Positions 15,778 through 23,536 of a stretch of DNA of 41,275 nt are shown one piece after another; positions within the stretch are counted from its first letter, which is position 1; every line of letters begins with the position of its first letter. The stretch covers positions 1 through 41,275 of the forward strand of contig CAKUPC010000014.1 of NCBI GenBank assembly GCA_934675095.1. The letters are read 5' to 3'. This DNA comes from an uncultured Bacteroidales bacterium. Its GTDB lineage: Bacteria > Bacteroidota > Bacteroidia > Bacteroidales > UBA932. The notes under the pieces were generated by a model. That model saw only the letters and a program-made list of their open reading frames with translations, had not been told where the DNA came from and made no database searches. A program made the position numbers and the translations under genes.

Positions 15778-17049
15778 CTACCGGTCACTCTTGGAGAGAC
15801 GGCGGATTGAGGCGATGTTTTCAAGGTCGCTGCGGTCCTGAGTGTCGTCAACGAGCAGGGCAGGCTTTGGTCCCTTGCAGAAGTCCTCGGGACGCTTTGC
15901 CTCGCTTGTCGTGAAGCCGATTTTGAAGCTGCGCGGCTCGTCCGGGGCGGATGTCTCGGATTCGTCGGAAGCCGTCGGGATGTATTCAAAGTCGGGCGGA
16001 ATCACAATCAGGTTGCCGTTGTCGCCGGAAAGTCCGTCCCAGTCCATGCGGAATCCGGTCGCGATGGCGGTGATTTCCACGCGGTCGCCGAACTCCTCGG
16101 AATAGTCCCAGACGATTCCCTTCTTGAAACGGTTGGCCTCGCCGATGTATTCCGTGATTATCTTGTCGATTTGGCTCAGCTCCTCCATGCTCACCCCGTG
16201 CTCGTTGTGTCCCATGGTGATGTTCAGCAGCACGTTCTTCGCCGTCTTGAGGTCGTGGTTGTTCAGCAGGGGAGACTCGAACGCCCCGCTCACGGCATCG
16301 CGCAGGCGGTTCTCGCCCGTTCCGACTCCCATGCCCATCAGCGCCATACCGCTGTTGGTCATCATTCTCTTCACGTCACGGAAATCCACATTGATGTGCC
16401 CGTCGGCGGTTATGATTTCGATGATGCCCCTCACGGCCGTGCAGAGCACCTCGTCGGCTTTCGGGAAGGCCTCGTGGGCCAGCATCTTGGGGTAGTTCTC
16501 GTATAGTTTCTCATTGTCGATTATGAGCAGGCTATCGACGTTCTTCTCCATTTCCATGATGCCGTCCAGCGCCTTGGTCATGGACTCGTTGCCCTCGTTA
16601 CGGAACGGGATTGTCACCACGCCGACGGTGAGTATTCCGCGCTTCTTGGACATGGCCGCTATGACCGGAGCCGCGCCGGTTCCGGTTCCGCCTCCCATTC
16701 CGGCGGTTATGAAGAGCATTCCCTGCTTGACCGGAAGGTCGGAGAAGATGATTTCCTCAATCTCCTTTTCGGACTCTATCGCCGCGTTCCTTCCCGCCAC
16801 CGGGTCGGTTCCAGCACCGAGACCTTCCCCGAGCTGAATCTTGCACGCGACCTCGCTGTTCTTCAGCGCCTGCGAGTCGGTGTTGCAGACGATGAACGTG
16901 CATCCGCCGATTTTCTGTCTTGCCATATAGTTCACGGCGTTGCATCCGCCTCCGCCGACTCCCACGACCTTTATCGTCGATTCCGTTCTCTTCCAGTTTG
17001 TAGGCACGACACCGAACGCGGCCTCGTCAATGACTGTTCTTCCTTCCAT
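15778..17049 (-). CDS. ftsZ: Cell division protein FtsZ
   Basis: Tubulin-like GTPase that polymerises into the cytokinetic ring. 423 residues. The N-terminal nucleotide-binding domain shows GVGGGGCNAVNYM (about 30-42) and the tubulin signature GGGTGTG (119-125); the synergy loop NVDFRDVKRMM (220-230) keeps Asp222 and Asp225 for GTP hydrolysis. The polymerising core ends near residue 335 and is followed by a linker of about 70 residues and a short basic tail with IRRL that is the likely docking peptide for FtsA; it deviates from the usual IPAFLR-type tail. ftsZ is the last gene of the cluster, 16 nt after ftsA. Confidence 0.97.
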   Translation of the reverse strand: MEGRTVIDEAAFGVVPTNWKRTESTIKVVGVGGGGCNAVNYMARQKIGGCTFIVCNTDSQALKNSEVACKIQLGEGLGAGTDPVAGRNAAIESEKEIEEIIFSDLPVKQGMLFITAGMGGGTGTGAAPVIAAMSKKRGILTVGVVTIPFRNEGNESMTKALDGIMEMEKNVDSLLIIDNEKLYENYPKMLAHEAFPKADEVLCTAVRGIIEIITADGHINVDFRDVKRMMTNSGMALMGMGVGTGENRLRDAVSGAFESPLLNNHDLKTAKNVLLNITMGHNEHGVSMEELSQIDKIITEYIGEANRFKKGIVWDYSEEFGDRVEITAIATGFRMDWDGLSGDNGNLIVIPPDFEYIPTASDESETSAPDEPRSFKIGFTTSEAKRPEDFCKGPKPALLVDDTQDRSDLENIASIRRLSKSDR

Positions 17050-17065
17050 AAGCCCTGTGTTTATC

Positions 17066-18547
17066 TTATTCCTGTTCTTCTCCGTTGTTCACCAAATCCA
17101 GAAGCTTGCCTCCTTCCTTCCCGAAGCTCTCCCCGAGATCGTGCGAGACTTTCTTCGCCCTGTCCCAGAATGCGTTGAACTTGCTCCTGCGGCGTGGCTT
17201 CTGCGCCTGACGCTCCAGCTCCTTTCTCTTTTTCTCCTCTTCAAGCCTATTCTTCTCGGCAATCTCCTCGTCAGTCATCATTCCCGGCAGGATGCCCCCT
17301 GCGTGTTCCTGCTCAGTAGGCTCCGAGGTCTCCTTTGGAGTTTCTTCCGCTGCCGCGCTCTCCTTGCTGAACGCGCAGCTCGCTCCAAGCTCGCGGGCGG
17401 CCATGACAAGACCGACCGTCGTCGTGGCAGACGGGCTGCAGAGTCCGGTGCAGCAGTTGAACACGCCCCTGAAGCTCGGCCGGCCGACCCTCACGGCATA
17501 TCCGGACAGTTCGGTGATGAAATTCGCCAGATTGGTCATCTGCGCACCGCCTCCGGTAATCACGATGCCGTTCTGGAGCTTGTCCGCGAAGTTGCTCCGG
17601 CCTATCTCGTAGAGCATCGCCCGGATGATTTCCTCCTCGCGCGCGGTGATGATTTCCGACAGGTACTTCACCGTCAGCCTCTTGTCCGCTTCCCCGTTCT
17701 CGCTCTTGAGCAGCAGCTGCTTCTCGCTCAGGTTCTGTAGTTTCTCCGGCATGCACGCCCCGTAGGCGAGCTTTATGTTCTCGGCGAGCGAAAGCTTCGT
17801 CTTGCTTTCCATCTGGATGTCCTTCGTGATATTCATCCCTCCGAACGGAATTGACGAATAGTAGCGAAGCACGTTCTTGTAATATATTGACAGTGAGGTG
17901 CATCCTCCGCCGAAGTCAATCAGCGCCACCCCGTTCTCCATCTCGGACGGGAACAGCGTCGCGGAGGCCGTCAGCCGAGGCACGAAATATTTTTTCATCG
18001 CGACGATTCCGAGCGTCTTCATGACCCTGTCAATCCTGTCGAGGGACGACTTGTTGCCGATGAACACCTTGAAGTTGCCCTCCAATTTCCGCCCGGACAT
18101 TCCGACGACGTCGTCCTCGATGAGCTGGAACTCCTCCTCTGTCGAGAATGACTGCGCGATTGCCCCATAGACCGTCTCGTGCTCAGGGTCTTCAACCGGG
18201 TAGCTGTCCTGCGCGAAGTTCTTCAGATCCTCGATTTCCTCCTCGGTAATGTAGCTGTCCTCCTCCCTCTCTATTCTGGCGGAATTTTCCTCCATCCTCA
18301 CGTAAAAGCGCGGCATTCCGAGAACCGCTCCGGTAATCTTTATTCCAAGAATGTCCTCAGCGTCGCTTATTGCCTGTCTGAGCGGCTGCGCGACCTTGTT
18401 CTCGTTGAGAATCCTGCTGCTCCGCATTCCGTTAGCCGGAGTCTCCTTGTAATAGACGATTCTCGTGTCATTCCCGCTGACACAGGCGACGGCAAGCGCA
18501 ATCTTGAACGTGCCGAGGTCAATCGAAACTATATACCTGTCTTCCAT
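17066..18547 (-). CDS. ftsA: Cell division protein FtsA
   Basis: Actin-like ATPase that tethers FtsZ filaments to the membrane and recruits later divisome proteins. 493 residues, longer than the usual 420 or so. Phosphate-1 motif VSIDLGTFKIALAV (8-21), the SHS2-like 1C domain (about 85-165), phosphate-2 'GVALIDFGGGCTSLSIYY' and the adenosine motif 'GIVITGGGAQMTNL' are visible. After the ATPase fold (to about 405) comes a highly charged stretch rich in Glu, Lys and Arg, predicted helical, then a C-terminal amphipathic segment ('KFNAFWDRAKKVSHDLGESF') that probably binds the membrane. Located directly upstream of ftsZ; 95 nt separate it from ftsQ. Confidence 0.95.
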   Translation of the reverse strand: MEDRYIVSIDLGTFKIALAVACVSGNDTRIVYYKETPANGMRSSRILNENKVAQPLRQAISDAEDILGIKITGAVLGMPRFYVRMEENSARIEREEDSYITEEEIEDLKNFAQDSYPVEDPEHETVYGAIAQSFSTEEEFQLIEDDVVGMSGRKLEGNFKVFIGNKSSLDRIDRVMKTLGIVAMKKYFVPRLTASATLFPSEMENGVALIDFGGGCTSLSIYYKNVLRYYSSIPFGGMNITKDIQMESKTKLSLAENIKLAYGACMPEKLQNLSEKQLLLKSENGEADKRLTVKYLSEIITAREEEIIRAMLYEIGRSNFADKLQNGIVITGGGAQMTNLANFITELSGYAVRVGRPSFRGVFNCCTGLCSPSATTTVGLVMAARELGASCAFSKESAAAEETPKETSEPTEQEHAGGILPGMMTDEEIAEKNRLEEEKKRKELERQAQKPRRRSKFNAFWDRAKKVSHDLGESFGKEGGKLLDLVNNGEEQE

Positions 18548-18565
18548 ATACCGTAAGCTTTAAAT

Positions 18566-18617
18566 ATTCCAATATATCCGTGTCCTTTCAAATATCTCAA
18601 ATTCCAATGTGTCCGTG
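18566..18617 (-). repeat. Two imperfect direct repeats in the ftsQ-ftsA gap
   Basis: ATTCCAATATATCCGTG (18566-18582) and ATTCCAATGTGTCCGTG (18601-18617) match at 15 of 17 positions with a 35-nt period. They fill most of the 95-nt AT-rich gap between ftsQ and ftsA. Function unknown; they may be a local duplication. Confidence 0.55.
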
Positions 18618-18642
18618 ATTATATCCTTTCCGTAAAAATATG

Positions 18643-19413
18643 TCATCTGCACACAATCTGTCCGTCGAATCTCAGGTCAATCTCGCCGTAGTCCTTTTTC
18701 AGGGGACGTATCATCCGGTAATATCTCTCCATCTTCGCGAATTTGCCCTTAATCTTCACCGGCTGTCCGAAGACGAAGCGCTCGTCACCTTCCGTGGGAA
18801 TGAGGCTGACCTCCCCGCCCCGTGAGACATGAATCTGCGAAATCCTGTTCCCCCAGCCGTTTTTGTTCATATACTCGACCATCCCGACGACCCTCATGAG
18901 CCATTCCCGCTGCTCCGGGTTCTCGACGGGACCCTTGAACCCGCGCTCCACCGTCACGGGGAAGTCACCATCGACCACGGGAACCATCGACGTGTGGCTC
19001 CGCTGGAGGGGGAATATATATCCGTCCGCATCGGCATACCATCCGTTCGACGCATCCTGAAACCGTACCGTCGGAGTCCTCTGCGTGACCTCGACGTTCA
19101 GCATCCCGTCCCGCGTGACGTATGCCTCGCATTTGCGTATGACGCTCTTGCTCTCGACCAGGCTCTCCATCGCGCCGAGGTCGAGGCTGTCCGCGAACAC
19201 GCCCTCGAAGCTTCCGTAGCCCGCGGCCAGAATGCGCTTCACGTCGCCTCCGCTGACGAACCTGTTCACCGAACTGTCCCTCACCGTCACCTCCACGCCC
19301 ATGCATTCAATGGCGGACTGCCTGCGTGCCCCTGTCATGTAGAGCGCGCAGACCGCCGCGACCGAAAGAGCCGCCGTGACGCACAGGAGGATACTTGTGG
19401 CTTTTTTACTCAT
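18643..19413 (-). CDS. ftsQ: Cell division protein FtsQ/DivIB
   Basis: Bitopic inner-membrane divisome protein. 256 residues: a short basic cytoplasmic N-terminus (MSKKA), one transmembrane helix (about 7-27), then a periplasmic region with a POTRA-like part (about 38-105, 'SVNRFVSGGDVKRILAAGYG') and a beta domain with 'EAYVTRDGMLNVEVTQRTPTVRF' and 'WYADADGYIFPL', which are FtsQ hallmarks. Its first 8 nt overlap the end of murC, and it precedes ftsA. In the divisome it links the FtsZ/FtsA layer to FtsL, FtsW and FtsI through the periplasm. Confidence 0.9.
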   Translation of the reverse strand: MSKKATSILLCVTAALSVAAVCALYMTGARRQSAIECMGVEVTVRDSSVNRFVSGGDVKRILAAGYGSFEGVFADSLDLGAMESLVESKSVIRKCEAYVTRDGMLNVEVTQRTPTVRFQDASNGWYADADGYIFPLQRSHTSMVPVVDGDFPVTVERGFKGPVENPEQREWLMRVVGMVEYMNKNGWGNRISQIHVSRGGEVSLIPTEGDERFVFGQPVKIKGKFAKMERYYRMIRPLKKDYGEIDLRFDGQIVCR

Positions 19414-20761
19414 TTTCCAGCATCTCTGTTATCTGTGGGATGAACCGGTCGATGTTTCCGGCTCCGAATGTCACAAGCACGTCAATCTTCTCGTCCCTGA
19501 GATAGTCCATCAGCATCTCCTTTTTCAGCAGCACCTTCTCCGGAGCCGTCACCTTGTCGAAGATAATCCTCGACGTTACGCCCGGGATAGGCTCCTCGCG
19601 GGCAGGGTAGATGTCCAGCAGGATTAGCTTGTCGGCCGCGCTGAGAGCCTTCGCGAAATCGTCGGCGAAGTCCCGCGTCCTCGTGTAGAGGTGCGGCTGG
19701 AACACGGCGGTGAGCCGCCTTCCGGGGAATATGTCCCTGATGGAGGCGATTGCCGCGCTGAGTTCGTTCGGATGGTGCGCGTAGTCGTCGATGTATGCGC
19801 AGCCGGGACGGTTCACGTGTATGTCGAAGCGGCGCTTCACGCCGAGGAAGGTGCCGAGGGCGTGCCTTATAGCTTCAGGGGCGATGCCATAGACAAGCGC
19901 GATGGCCGATGCCGCGACGGCGTTCTCGACGTTCACCCTTCCGGGAACTCCTACCCGGCAGTCCTTGACGATGCCGTCCGGATAGTGCAGATCAAAGGTG
20001 AAGTAGCCGCAGCTGTCCTTGCGCAGGTTGTCGGCATAGAAGTCCGCCCGCGGGTCGTTGTAGGCGTATCTCATGATTCTCGCCCGGGTGTGCGCCGGAG
20101 TGATGTCGAGACCGAGCTTCGTGATTACCGTCCCGCTGACCTGTCCGGCAAATTCCTGAAAGGCCTCGCGGACATGGCCGAGGTCGCCGTAAACATCGAG
20201 ATGGTCCGCGTCCATCGCCGTGATGACCGCGATTTCCGGGAACAGCTGGAGGAACGAGCGGTCAAACTCGTCGGCCTCGGCGACAATGGTCGGATTCGTG
20301 CTGACGAGCAGGTTCGTGTCGTAATTCTTGGATATTCCGCCGAGGAACGCCGAGCATCCCTCTCCGCTGTCCGTGAAGATGTGGGCGAGCAGGGTGCTTG
20401 TCGTTGTCTTCCCGTGGGTTCCGGCGACGGCGAGACAGCGCTGTCCCTTGGCGATTTCCCCGAGCGTCCTTGAGCGCTTGAGCAGCGTGTAGCCGCGCTC
20501 CTGCACATAGACTAGCTCCCCGAGGTCGTGGGGAATGGCCGGGGTATAGACGACGAGCGTGTTCTCGATGTCCTTGGGAATGTAGTCGGTGTTGTCCTCG
20601 TAGTGCACCTCGATGCCTTCCGCCGCGAGCTCGTCCGTCAGTTCGGACTCTGTCCTGTCATAGCCGCTGACGTTGCAGCCCCTGAACTTGTAGTATCTCG
20701 CAATCGCCGACATCCCTATGCCGCCGATTCCGATGAGGTATATGTTCTTGTAAATGTTCAT
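19406..20761 (-). CDS. murC: UDP-N-acetylmuramate--L-alanine ligase MurC
   Basis: Cytoplasmic ATP-dependent ligase adding the first residue, L-alanine, to UDP-MurNAc. 451 residues: N-terminal UDP-binding Rossmann domain with GIGGIGMSAIA (11-21), central ATPase domain with P-loop GTHGKTT (114-120) and the 'EADEFDRSFLQL' segment, and C-terminal ligase domain with 'YIDDYAHHPNE' and 'LFQPHLYTRTRDF'-like ('VFQPHLYTRTRDF') motifs characteristic of MurC. The ATG at 20761 lies 34 nt after the murG stop; part of an interspersed repeat fills that gap. Confidence 0.97.
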   Translation of the reverse strand: MNIYKNIYLIGIGGIGMSAIARYYKFRGCNVSGYDRTESELTDELAAEGIEVHYEDNTDYIPKDIENTLVVYTPAIPHDLGELVYVQERGYTLLKRSRTLGEIAKGQRCLAVAGTHGKTTTSTLLAHIFTDSGEGCSAFLGGISKNYDTNLLVSTNPTIVAEADEFDRSFLQLFPEIAVITAMDADHLDVYGDLGHVREAFQEFAGQVSGTVITKLGLDITPAHTRARIMRYAYNDPRADFYADNLRKDSCGYFTFDLHYPDGIVKDCRVGVPGRVNVENAVAASAIALVYGIAPEAIRHALGTFLGVKRRFDIHVNRPGCAYIDDYAHHPNELSAAIASIRDIFPGRRLTAVFQPHLYTRTRDFADDFAKALSAADKLILLDIYPAREEPIPGVTSRIIFDKVTAPEKVLLKKEMLMDYLRDEKIDVLVTFGAGNIDRFIPQITEMLENE

Positions 20762-20780
20762 ACAAATTTTTTATCTGTCA

Positions 20781-20819
20781 AAAGGTTCCCCGGCTTCACT
20801 TCGTTCCGCTCGGAATGAC
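20781..20819 (-). repeat. Copy C of short interspersed repeat, encoding the end of murG
   Basis: Read on the minus strand it begins GTCATTCCGAGCGGAACGAA and continues GTGAAGCCGGGGAACCTTT. It matches the copy at 33277-33316 through the first 26 bases apart from two substitutions. Its first 24 bases are the last seven sense codons of murG (V-I-P-S-G-T-K) plus the TGA stop (20796-20798); the rest lies in the murG-murC gap. Confidence 0.7.
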
Positions 20820-21956
20820 AATCTTGTAAATCTCATCAACAATGGCCCGTGCCGCATCAGGCTGCGCGAGCTTCAGCGCGTTGCTTTCCATCCGCTCAAT
20901 CTTCTGCCTGTCACCGAGCAGTTCGCAGGCCGTCGCCATGAGCTTCTGAGGCGCCTCGCTGTCCCTGACGAGCAGTCCGGCCCCCTTGCTCACCAGTGCC
21001 ATCGCGTTGTGGGTCTGGTGGTCCTCAGCCACGTTCGGCGACGGCACGAATATCGCCGCCTTCCCGCAGGCGCACAGCTCCGAAACAGAGCTTGCCCCCG
21101 AGCGCGACACCACCGCGTCCGCAACCGCGTATGCAAGATCCATCCTCCCGATGAAGTCCATCGGCCGCACTCCGGCGAGCGCGCTTCCTCCGAGACCTTC
21201 CTCCGCGGCCTTCTTCATGAACTCATCCACGCTCTTCTTGTAGTACTTGCCGCACTGCCAGAGCACTTCGAGGTTTTCTCCTCCGGGGCATCCCGCCGAA
21301 ATCCATTCCATCACCGAACGGTTCAGCGTCCCGCTTCCGAGGCTGCCTCCGATGATGAGCAGGTGGCTGCGCTCCGGGCTGAGCCTGTAGAACTTCAGAC
21401 CCTCCTCCTTCATCTGCGGAGTCGCCGGCCGCATCGTGCCGCGGATAGGGTTGCCCGTCTTGACAATCCTGTCCGCGGGAAAGAACCTTTCCATCCCGTC
21501 GTATGCCACGCAGATGCAGCGCGCCTTTTTCCCGAGTATCTTGTTTGTGAGTCCCGCAAACCCGTTCTGCTCCTGAATCAGGGTCGGAATGCCCATCCTC
21601 TGAGCCGCCCAGAGCAGGGGAGCGCTGGCATAGCCCCCTACGCCCACCGCAATGTCGGGCCTGAACTCCCTTATGAGTCTTTTCGCCTCATGGACGCTCT
21701 TCACGACCTTGTACGGCAGCTTGAGGTTCTCGACGCTCAGTTTTCTCTGGAGTCCGGCAATCGGCAGAGCCACGATATTATAGCCCGCCTCCGGAACTTT
21801 CGTCATCTCCATCCTGCCTTCCGCGCCCACGAAAAGAATCTCCGTCTCCGGGTTAAGCACCCTGAGCTCGTTCGCGATGGACAGTGCCGGGAATATATGT
21901 CCTCCAGTACCCCCGCCGCTTATTATTACCCGTATCTTTCCTCGAAAATCCTTCAT
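20796..21956 (-). CDS. murG: UDP-GlcNAc:lipid I GlcNAc transferase MurG
   Basis: Peripheral membrane glycosyltransferase that converts lipid I to lipid II on the cytoplasmic face. 386 residues: N-terminal acceptor domain with the glycine loop GGGTGGH (14-20), the second G-loop 'AVGVGGYASAPLLWAA', and C-terminal donor domain with 'LLIIGGSLGSGTLN' and the 'SRSGASSVSELCACGKAAIFVPSP' region that binds UDP-GlcNAc. The last residues (VIPSGTK) are encoded by an interspersed repeat, so the original C-terminus may have differed by a few residues. It lies between ftsW and murC. Confidence 0.96.
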   Translation of the reverse strand: MKDFRGKIRVIISGGGTGGHIFPALSIANELRVLNPETEILFVGAEGRMEMTKVPEAGYNIVALPIAGLQRKLSVENLKLPYKVVKSVHEAKRLIREFRPDIAVGVGGYASAPLLWAAQRMGIPTLIQEQNGFAGLTNKILGKKARCICVAYDGMERFFPADRIVKTGNPIRGTMRPATPQMKEEGLKFYRLSPERSHLLIIGGSLGSGTLNRSVMEWISAGCPGGENLEVLWQCGKYYKKSVDEFMKKAAEEGLGGSALAGVRPMDFIGRMDLAYAVADAVVSRSGASSVSELCACGKAAIFVPSPNVAEDHQTHNAMALVSKGAGLLVRDSEAPQKLMATACELLGDRQKIERMESNALKLAQPDAARAIVDEIYKIVIPSGTK

Positions 21957-21992
21957 AAATAGTTATATATCTTTTATTAAGTCGTTCATTCA

Positions 21993-23432
21993 TTAAAAGT
22001 CGCCAGTGTCGGCGGAAATCTCCTCCTCCGCCGGACGTCCGTGTTCGAGGTCAATCTTCCTTTCCTCGGCCGCGGTCTTGTTCTTGGCCGTCTTGCTCAT
22101 CGCGAGAATGATTCCGAAGGCGAGGCTGAAACAGAGGAACGAGCCGCTTCCGTGGCTTATCATCGGCAGTGTCTGACCCGTGAGCGGTCCCATGTCGAGG
22201 TTAATCAATATGTGCATGAAGGCCTGCCCCGCAATCAGCAGCACAAGCCCTCCGGCCGCAGTCTTGGCGAAGTCGTCTTCGCTGTTGCTCACTATTATGG
22301 TCCCTCTCGCCAGCAGGCTGAGATAGAGGATGATAATCGCGATGCCGCCCAGCAGTCCAGTCTCCTCAAGTATGAAGCTGAACATGAAGTCGCCGTATAT
22401 CTGAGGCACGACATATTTCTGGGTGCTTCCGCCTATTCCCTTGCCGAACAGACCGCCCTCATGGATGGCAATCTTGGCGGAGTACGGCTGCTGCATTTTC
22501 TGCAGGGCCTTTTTATACTCTGTGGAGTTTTCCCCTTTCTCGTCCTTAATCCTGAACAGGTCATCCGGGGTTGGGTCGTCCTTGCTTCGTTCGAGGCCTG
22601 TCCCGATTCTTGTGAAGAGTTTGCCCTCACTGAGCTTGTAGAGCCCGTAGGCGCTTCCGAGCAGTGTCACGCCGACGGCGAGCGTAAGGAGTATGTACTT
22701 GAACTCGACCCGTCCGATGACCATGGTAGCCCCCATGACCAGACCTATGAAAATCGCGCTGGAGTTTCCTCCGGGCAGTATCATCATGGCCGTTGCCGCA
22801 ATCGGGATGACAATGTAGAAGACCAGCTGCGCCAGCCTCGTGTTCATGAACGAGAAGGGGGTCTTGTCGTGCTCCTTGCCCGTCCTGATGGCGGCGATCT
22901 TCTTCGACAGCGTGAAGCCGTCGTTGCGGTAGGTCTTGCAGGCCCAGGCGAGGTACATCACCATCGCTACCTTTACGACCTCAAACACATTGACCTGAAA
23001 CTTCCACACCCTGATTACTCGCCATGCTCCGTTGAGGTACTCGGCCTTAATGATGTCGGCAATGTTGAAATGTTCCCTCAGCAGCAGCGGCACGAGGAGC
23101 AGGAACGAGACCAAGAAACCGTATTTCGACAGTTTCTCGAACCATTTCATGCTCGGGACGAAATAGCAGAAGAAGATGAGCGCGAGTCCTCCGGCGCAGA
23201 CAAGCAGGTGTCTGGTGAAAAGGCTCACGCGGGTCGTCCCGTTTTGCAGGGCGAGCAGCGAAGTGGAGCCGGAGATGGCCGTCAATGAAATCATTATGAG
23301 CAGCAGCACGACAATCCAGACGACCTTGTCGCCCTTCACCCTGTCGAAAAAGCTCCAGCCCCCGCCGCCTTTCCCGGCAGCGGCTCCGTCCGTTTCCTGC
23401 GCAGTCATATTATTTACCTCTTCTTCAATCAT
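21993..23432 (-). CDS. ftsW: Septal peptidoglycan glycosyltransferase FtsW (SEDS family)
   Basis: SEDS-family membrane polymerase that links lipid II into glycan strands at the septum with its cognate PBP FtsI. 479 residues with about ten hydrophobic segments. The family segment 'AKIAIHEGGLFGKGIGGSTQ' followed by 'YVVPQIYGDFMFSFILEETG' contains the conserved acidic residue of the large periplasmic loop; that loop is enlarged by a charged insertion (about 270-310). The N-terminus carries a Gly-rich cytoplasmic leader; ATG 23406-23408 is an alternative start eight codons in. The 104-nt gap upstream holds a T7G9 homopolymer tract. Confidence 0.93.
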   Translation of the reverse strand: MIEEEVNNMTAQETDGAAAGKGGGGWSFFDRVKGDKVVWIVVLLLIMISLTAISGSTSLLALQNGTTRVSLFTRHLLVCAGGLALIFFCYFVPSMKWFEKLSKYGFLVSFLLLVPLLLREHFNIADIIKAEYLNGAWRVIRVWKFQVNVFEVVKVAMVMYLAWACKTYRNDGFTLSKKIAAIRTGKEHDKTPFSFMNTRLAQLVFYIVIPIAATAMMILPGGNSSAIFIGLVMGATMVIGRVEFKYILLTLAVGVTLLGSAYGLYKLSEGKLFTRIGTGLERSKDDPTPDDLFRIKDEKGENSTEYKKALQKMQQPYSAKIAIHEGGLFGKGIGGSTQKYVVPQIYGDFMFSFILEETGLLGGIAIIILYLSLLARGTIIVSNSEDDFAKTAAGGLVLLIAGQAFMHILINLDMGPLTGQTLPMISHGSGSFLCFSLAFGIILAMSKTAKNKTAAEERKIDLEHGRPAEEEISADTGDF

Positions 23433-23508
23433 TTTTCAAAGGCGTTCTTTACCGTTTTTCTCAATGCTCACTCAACCGCAATCGTATATGCATTGTCTTT
23501 GAGATGTA

Positions 23509-23524
23509 TTTTTTTGGGGGGGGG
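23509..23524. other. Homopolymer tract T7G9 in the murD-ftsW gap
   Basis: Seven T (23509-23515) run directly into nine G (23516-23524), then AGG. On the coding strand it reads C9A7, 12 nt downstream of the murD stop and about 80 nt upstream of the ftsW start. Such a run is prone to slippage. Confidence 0.75.
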
Positions 23525-23536
23525 AGGCAGATTTAC

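Noticed and set aside
22041..23288. Long open frame on the plus strand opposite ftsW (also similar frames opposite murG, murD and lpxA)
   Set aside because: These long frames arise from the GC-rich third positions of the genes on the other strand; their translations are rich in Arg and His and show no domain, signal or start context.
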